The position numbers were made by a program, and so were the translations under genes. Below the pieces are notes generated by a model, which was given only the letters and a program-made list of their open reading frames with translations, was not told where the DNA came from and made no database searches. 64,000 nucleotides of DNA. Source: Volvox africanus (Eukaryota; Chlorophyta; Chlorophyceae; Chlamydomonadales; Volvocaceae). This document shows, piece by piece, positions 60,604-64,000 of this stretch. Positions within the stretch are counted from its first letter, which is position 1. Each line of letters begins with the position of its first letter. The DNA lies in assembly GCA_030268105.1 (NCBI GenBank), contig BSDZ01000023.1, positions 310,001 to 374,000 of the forward strand, written 5' to 3'.

Positions 60604-62399
60604 AAGTACCCGACGACTGCTAAACTGTTTTGCAGTATTGGCGCTGATCCTGCCCATGGACGGGTCTGACGGGCAGCGCCTTGGTGAGGTACGGGAGACT
60701 CTGCACTCAAGTCATGTGGTTGAGGTCAATATGCACTACTATCTTCGGTGGAAACCGCAGGCTATCCACAGCGCCTGGCTTGTACGTCCATTGGAGGAGT
60801 GGCGGCTGCCGCAGCAGCGGTGGTGGCCGCGGCAACGAATGAACTTGGGGCACTTGCATACCGTAACCGTTACATTTCCCCGGAAGACTTAAGGCATCTG
60901 GAATCCTATCCTTGCACAGCCGGGACCGCGTCGTGTGTCCTGGTCTCATGGGCTTTCTGTTAGGGAGTTGAGAGGACCTGGGCCACGTGCATTTAAACGT
61001 GCGTTTATGATAGAAGATATTTCATCATGTACAGACGTACAGGCTGGTGGTTAGCTGAGTTGTTGGTGTGGGCAAGATGATGTACGGCAGTTCTCAAGCT
61101 TGAGTCCACGGACGGAGGTGCAATGCAGGGTGACGCACTGAAGTAGCTGGTTTTCTATCGTGCGTAGCTTGGGGAAGCCCTGTCGGCAGAGCTCTTGTCA
61201 GACGTGGTACCCAAGAGTCCTGAAGTTGAAAAGGGGTCAGTGTGCTCCTGCTCTACAGTTTTGTGGTAACAAAGGGCCCAATCCTGTGTTGGGATATGAC
61301 ACCTTGATTGTGTCGTGACACCGTGACTCCTCTTGGGACTTCAGCGAAAGCCCCTGACAAGGTTGGTCCACGGACTAAGACCATAGGTTCGATGCTCTTG
61401 AGGTTATGGAGACCCTGGAGCCTCATTTGGCGCTGAATGTGGGGGGGAGCACTGGGGCTCGGTCTTCAGAGGAGCGGGGCTCTCCATGGATTTTTGTATG
61501 ACTATTCTACCAGCATGCCGGCACCGAGGAGGGCATGTGGCTTTGCGTATCCAGCTCGGGCTTAAAGAGGTTTTCTGAGCAAGGATTTTGGGAGCGTTTT
61601 ATTGTGCAGCACCGGGCAGTCTATTTAATACGGTATAAACTCGGCATCCATTTCCACCCGACCCAAAAAGTCACCTGTGCGCAGCTAATGTTACCCTTCT
61701 ATGGTGGGCGTTTAGAATGGAGAATGTTTCTCGTTTCGTGCTTGCGTTTTCCTGACCCTCTTGCCCGACGGGACTTTTGACTCCAGAAAGGAATGTCCCG
61801 CTGCGGATTTTATCAAGAGCACAGATTCAATGGACCATCTGCTCTTTTCCAGATGCTCTCTGCCTTAACTGGAACATGCCGTCAAGAGGCTGGGAATTAG
61901 AAATAGGTGCATTTCACATGACAGCTTCAGTCACTTCATATTCCTTCCTGGAATTCCGGACCTAAGACGGTAATCCTAGGGAGCTACATTCTTCCCTGGC
62001 ACGCAATTTTTAACACTCCAAATAGTGTTGTAAATAAATGACATAACATAAAGCTAGCATTAACTAGATGCCCACGCCCTACGCTTGTAAAATGTCGGGA
62101 CATGTTTAAAAGGTATCCTTCCTTTAACCCGAAATATCCACCAAGCATGGCCCCCGTCAGAAGCGGGATTCCTCAAAGAAAGCCCTCACAAAACCCCACC
62201 ACGAGTCGTTAGAGAAAGAGTCAGAGCCCGTCTGTAAAGCACCAAGCTCGCACACTTGGCCTGTCGGCAGGCCATCGCAAAGGTGCCCCTTCGTCAGGGG
62301 CCAATATCTTGGAGACGATCACGACACATCGAATCCACGTCTGGCAGGGAGACTCGTCATCCACGACCCATAATCTCCAAATTTCTCTAAACGCGTCCT
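60604..62399. other. Gene-free stretch downstream of TOM20
   Basis: Probably the TOM20 3' untranslated region and intergenic DNA. TGTAA motifs at 62029 and 62086 are far from the stop. Short open frames only, none with splice partners. Nothing else seen. Confidence 0.5.
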
Positions 62400-62820
62400 C
62401 CAGGAGCCATAGCAATTGTCAAACATTGCCGCCGGCTGCCTGCCTTCCAGTACGGGGACCAATACAGCGGATACGACAGGGACGCCCAGAATGCACTCAT
62501 TCAGTACCCTCACACTCATTTCCCGGCTGCTGCCCTCCCACGCGGGCGGCGCGGGAGGAAATGCCCGTGTGTTCTGCGCGGCCTTGGCTGGCAACGAACG
62601 CCCCCTTATTCGGCGGGCAAGGAAATATGGGAAGACGACCAAAACCATCAACATGAAAATGGCACTGGACAGGACAGGAAAGGGGAGAACACGTTCGTTC
62701 ATATGTGTATTCGTCTGCTCGGCTATCCATCCATTAACCGCCTCCGTCCATGGGAGCCGCCGACCGGCAACCCCGCCTGTCCCACCGCCGCCTCCATTGC
62801 ACCGATTGAGATAGCCAAAC
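62400..62820. other. GC-rich block open in several frames, coding status undecided
   Basis: Open for 120 codons or more in two plus frames and one minus frame. A plus frame after the acceptor-like CTTCCAG (62444-62450) reads YGDQYSGYDRDAQNALIQYP and stays open to a TGA near 62822. A minus frame contains a membrane-like helix (SAIFMLMVLVVFPYFLARR) and ends DVS. Both look somewhat protein-like and they exclude each other. I cannot decide; one exon of an unlisted gene may be here. Confidence 0.25.
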
Positions 62821-64000
62821 ACTGAATGGACCACAATTGGTCTGTGACACGAAAGGAGCCTCGGTTGGCTCTACACCGGCCATACAGCTCCATGGATGTG
62901 CTGGAAGAACGGGCTAGGACGTCAATTCCAGCAACTCACTCTACTCACAACAAGTGTAAATTTCTGAGGCGCCAGTAGCAAATTTGGCGAGTTTAAGAAA
63001 AATATCAGGACACAGACGTGCGCCACTTGTAAAGCCGCTCAACTATATGGTCCTTTGGAGCAGTGTACGGTACAAGCCACACACCACATTAACGTTTGCA
63101 AGGGAAAAATCGGAGAACCACGCCCACACGCTCCTAACTCCGTAACGCAGCTGTGCACAAAATGACTTGAGACGCCAACACGAAGGCCGTGAACTTGGGA
63201 CTTGGTCAGACAACGTAAAATGAGCGTACGGTAGAGGTGCGCGAGCTAGGTACATGAAGCCTGGCTGGATGCGGAGGGTATCCAGGAAGTGCTGGTATCC
63301 ACCGATTCAGTTCTTCAGCGGCTGGGGTCCGTCAATGCGTGCAGCACCTCGCGGCGGTTTAAGGCATAATATATCCACAAAGGGCTCAATGAGAGCCGCC
63401 GTTTGAGGAGGGAAGAGCCCACAAGCCTGCCCGCCCGCCTGGTCACGGTTGCAGTGCTGTGCTGTTTAGCCCCGCATAGCCGCCTTTGTTTACTCTGTCA
63501 CTTGCTCTCGCTGTGATGAGGCTATCATCGCCACAGCATGCCACCAGATAACCCAAAACCGAGAACCGTCCTTGTCACCGCCATCTCCACACCGACGATG
63601 CCAACAAGACCACGATCGATGCCAAGATGCTAGCGGTATAGCCTCTGCGGCCAGGACCAAGCGGGGTTACTTGGAAGCCTCCCCGGGGAAGCAATTGAAT
63701 TCCCGATGACACCTCCTCCCCATCAGTCCGCGTGGAAGTCCTATCCTGGGGCCACGCAGCCGCGTCGCTGCACGACGTCTGGTATGACCAGTAATGGATT
63801 CTGTTGGACTTACCGTCCCCTTAGCGATGTGCCCCTGCCCCCCATAACGTCAGACAGGCCTCCGGTTATCAATCGCCTCTTGAGGCAACTGAGTCGTAAG
63901 TTCCCCGGCAGTGCAAATCCAATTCCTTTGTGAAAAGGAAACGTCCCACATTGTATTTGTCAATATACTTGAATGCACAATCTTTCCTACTATTCGCTGT
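62821..64000. other. Right-end stretch without a supported gene
   Basis: No splice-linked open frames. On the minus strand at about 63330-63420, WIYYALNRREVLHALTDPSR followed by a stop could be the end of a gene lying to the right, but nothing in the window confirms it. The remainder is AT-richer, without clear features. Confidence 0.4.

Overview
This window is nuclear DNA of a green alga, most likely a volvocine chlamydomonadalean (Chlamydomonas, Volvox, Gonium and relatives). The evidence is eukaryotic and plant-lineage. Genes are cut into many short exons with GT-AG (occasionally GC-AG) introns. Coding DNA is GC-richer than its surroundings and carries Ala/Gly/Gln-rich inserts. There is a plant-type TOM20 import receptor, a plant PHR2-type photolyase homologue, and a receptor cyclase of a kind known to be expanded in volvocine algae. 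All gene models below were built by eye from splice sites and reading phase. No search was run.

Layout, left to right. 190-300: last exon of an unidentified small membrane protein (+). 3637-5543 (-): a four-exon, multi-pass membrane protein of about 264 residues. 7689-7856: remnant of a hAT-type transposase. About 8315-22041 (+): a large receptor-type nucleotide cyclase with an extracellular solute-binding-protein (SBP) ectodomain, one membrane span and two cyclase homology domains, in at least 19 exons. 26806-28435 (-): a protein kinase with DFD instead of DFG. It is divergent from 30291-45538 (+), cytosolic valyl-tRNA synthetase in about 28 located exons, which carries an N-terminal GST-like domain. 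49485-49661 (+): a coiled-coil plus membrane-anchor fragment. 50128-52760 (-): another multi-pass membrane protein (six exons, start not found). 53377-57446 (+): PHR2-like photolyase/cryptochrome (nine exons). 58686-60603 (+): plant-type TOM20 (seven exons). The spaces between, notably 0.3-3.3, 5.6-8.3, 22.8-26.8, 28.4-30.3, 45.5-49.4 and 60.6-64 kb, hold simple repeats and tRNA-derived dispersed-repeat candidates but no gene I can support.

The genes do not form a pathway: they are a normal eukaryotic mix (signalling, translation, mitochondrial import, light or DNA-repair biology). The most distinctive element is the cyclase. An ABC-type binding-protein fold faces outside and is wired through one helix to a tandem C1-C2 cyclase. 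C1 keeps both metal-binding Asp positions, while the usual transition-state Asn/Arg pair is missing from both halves.
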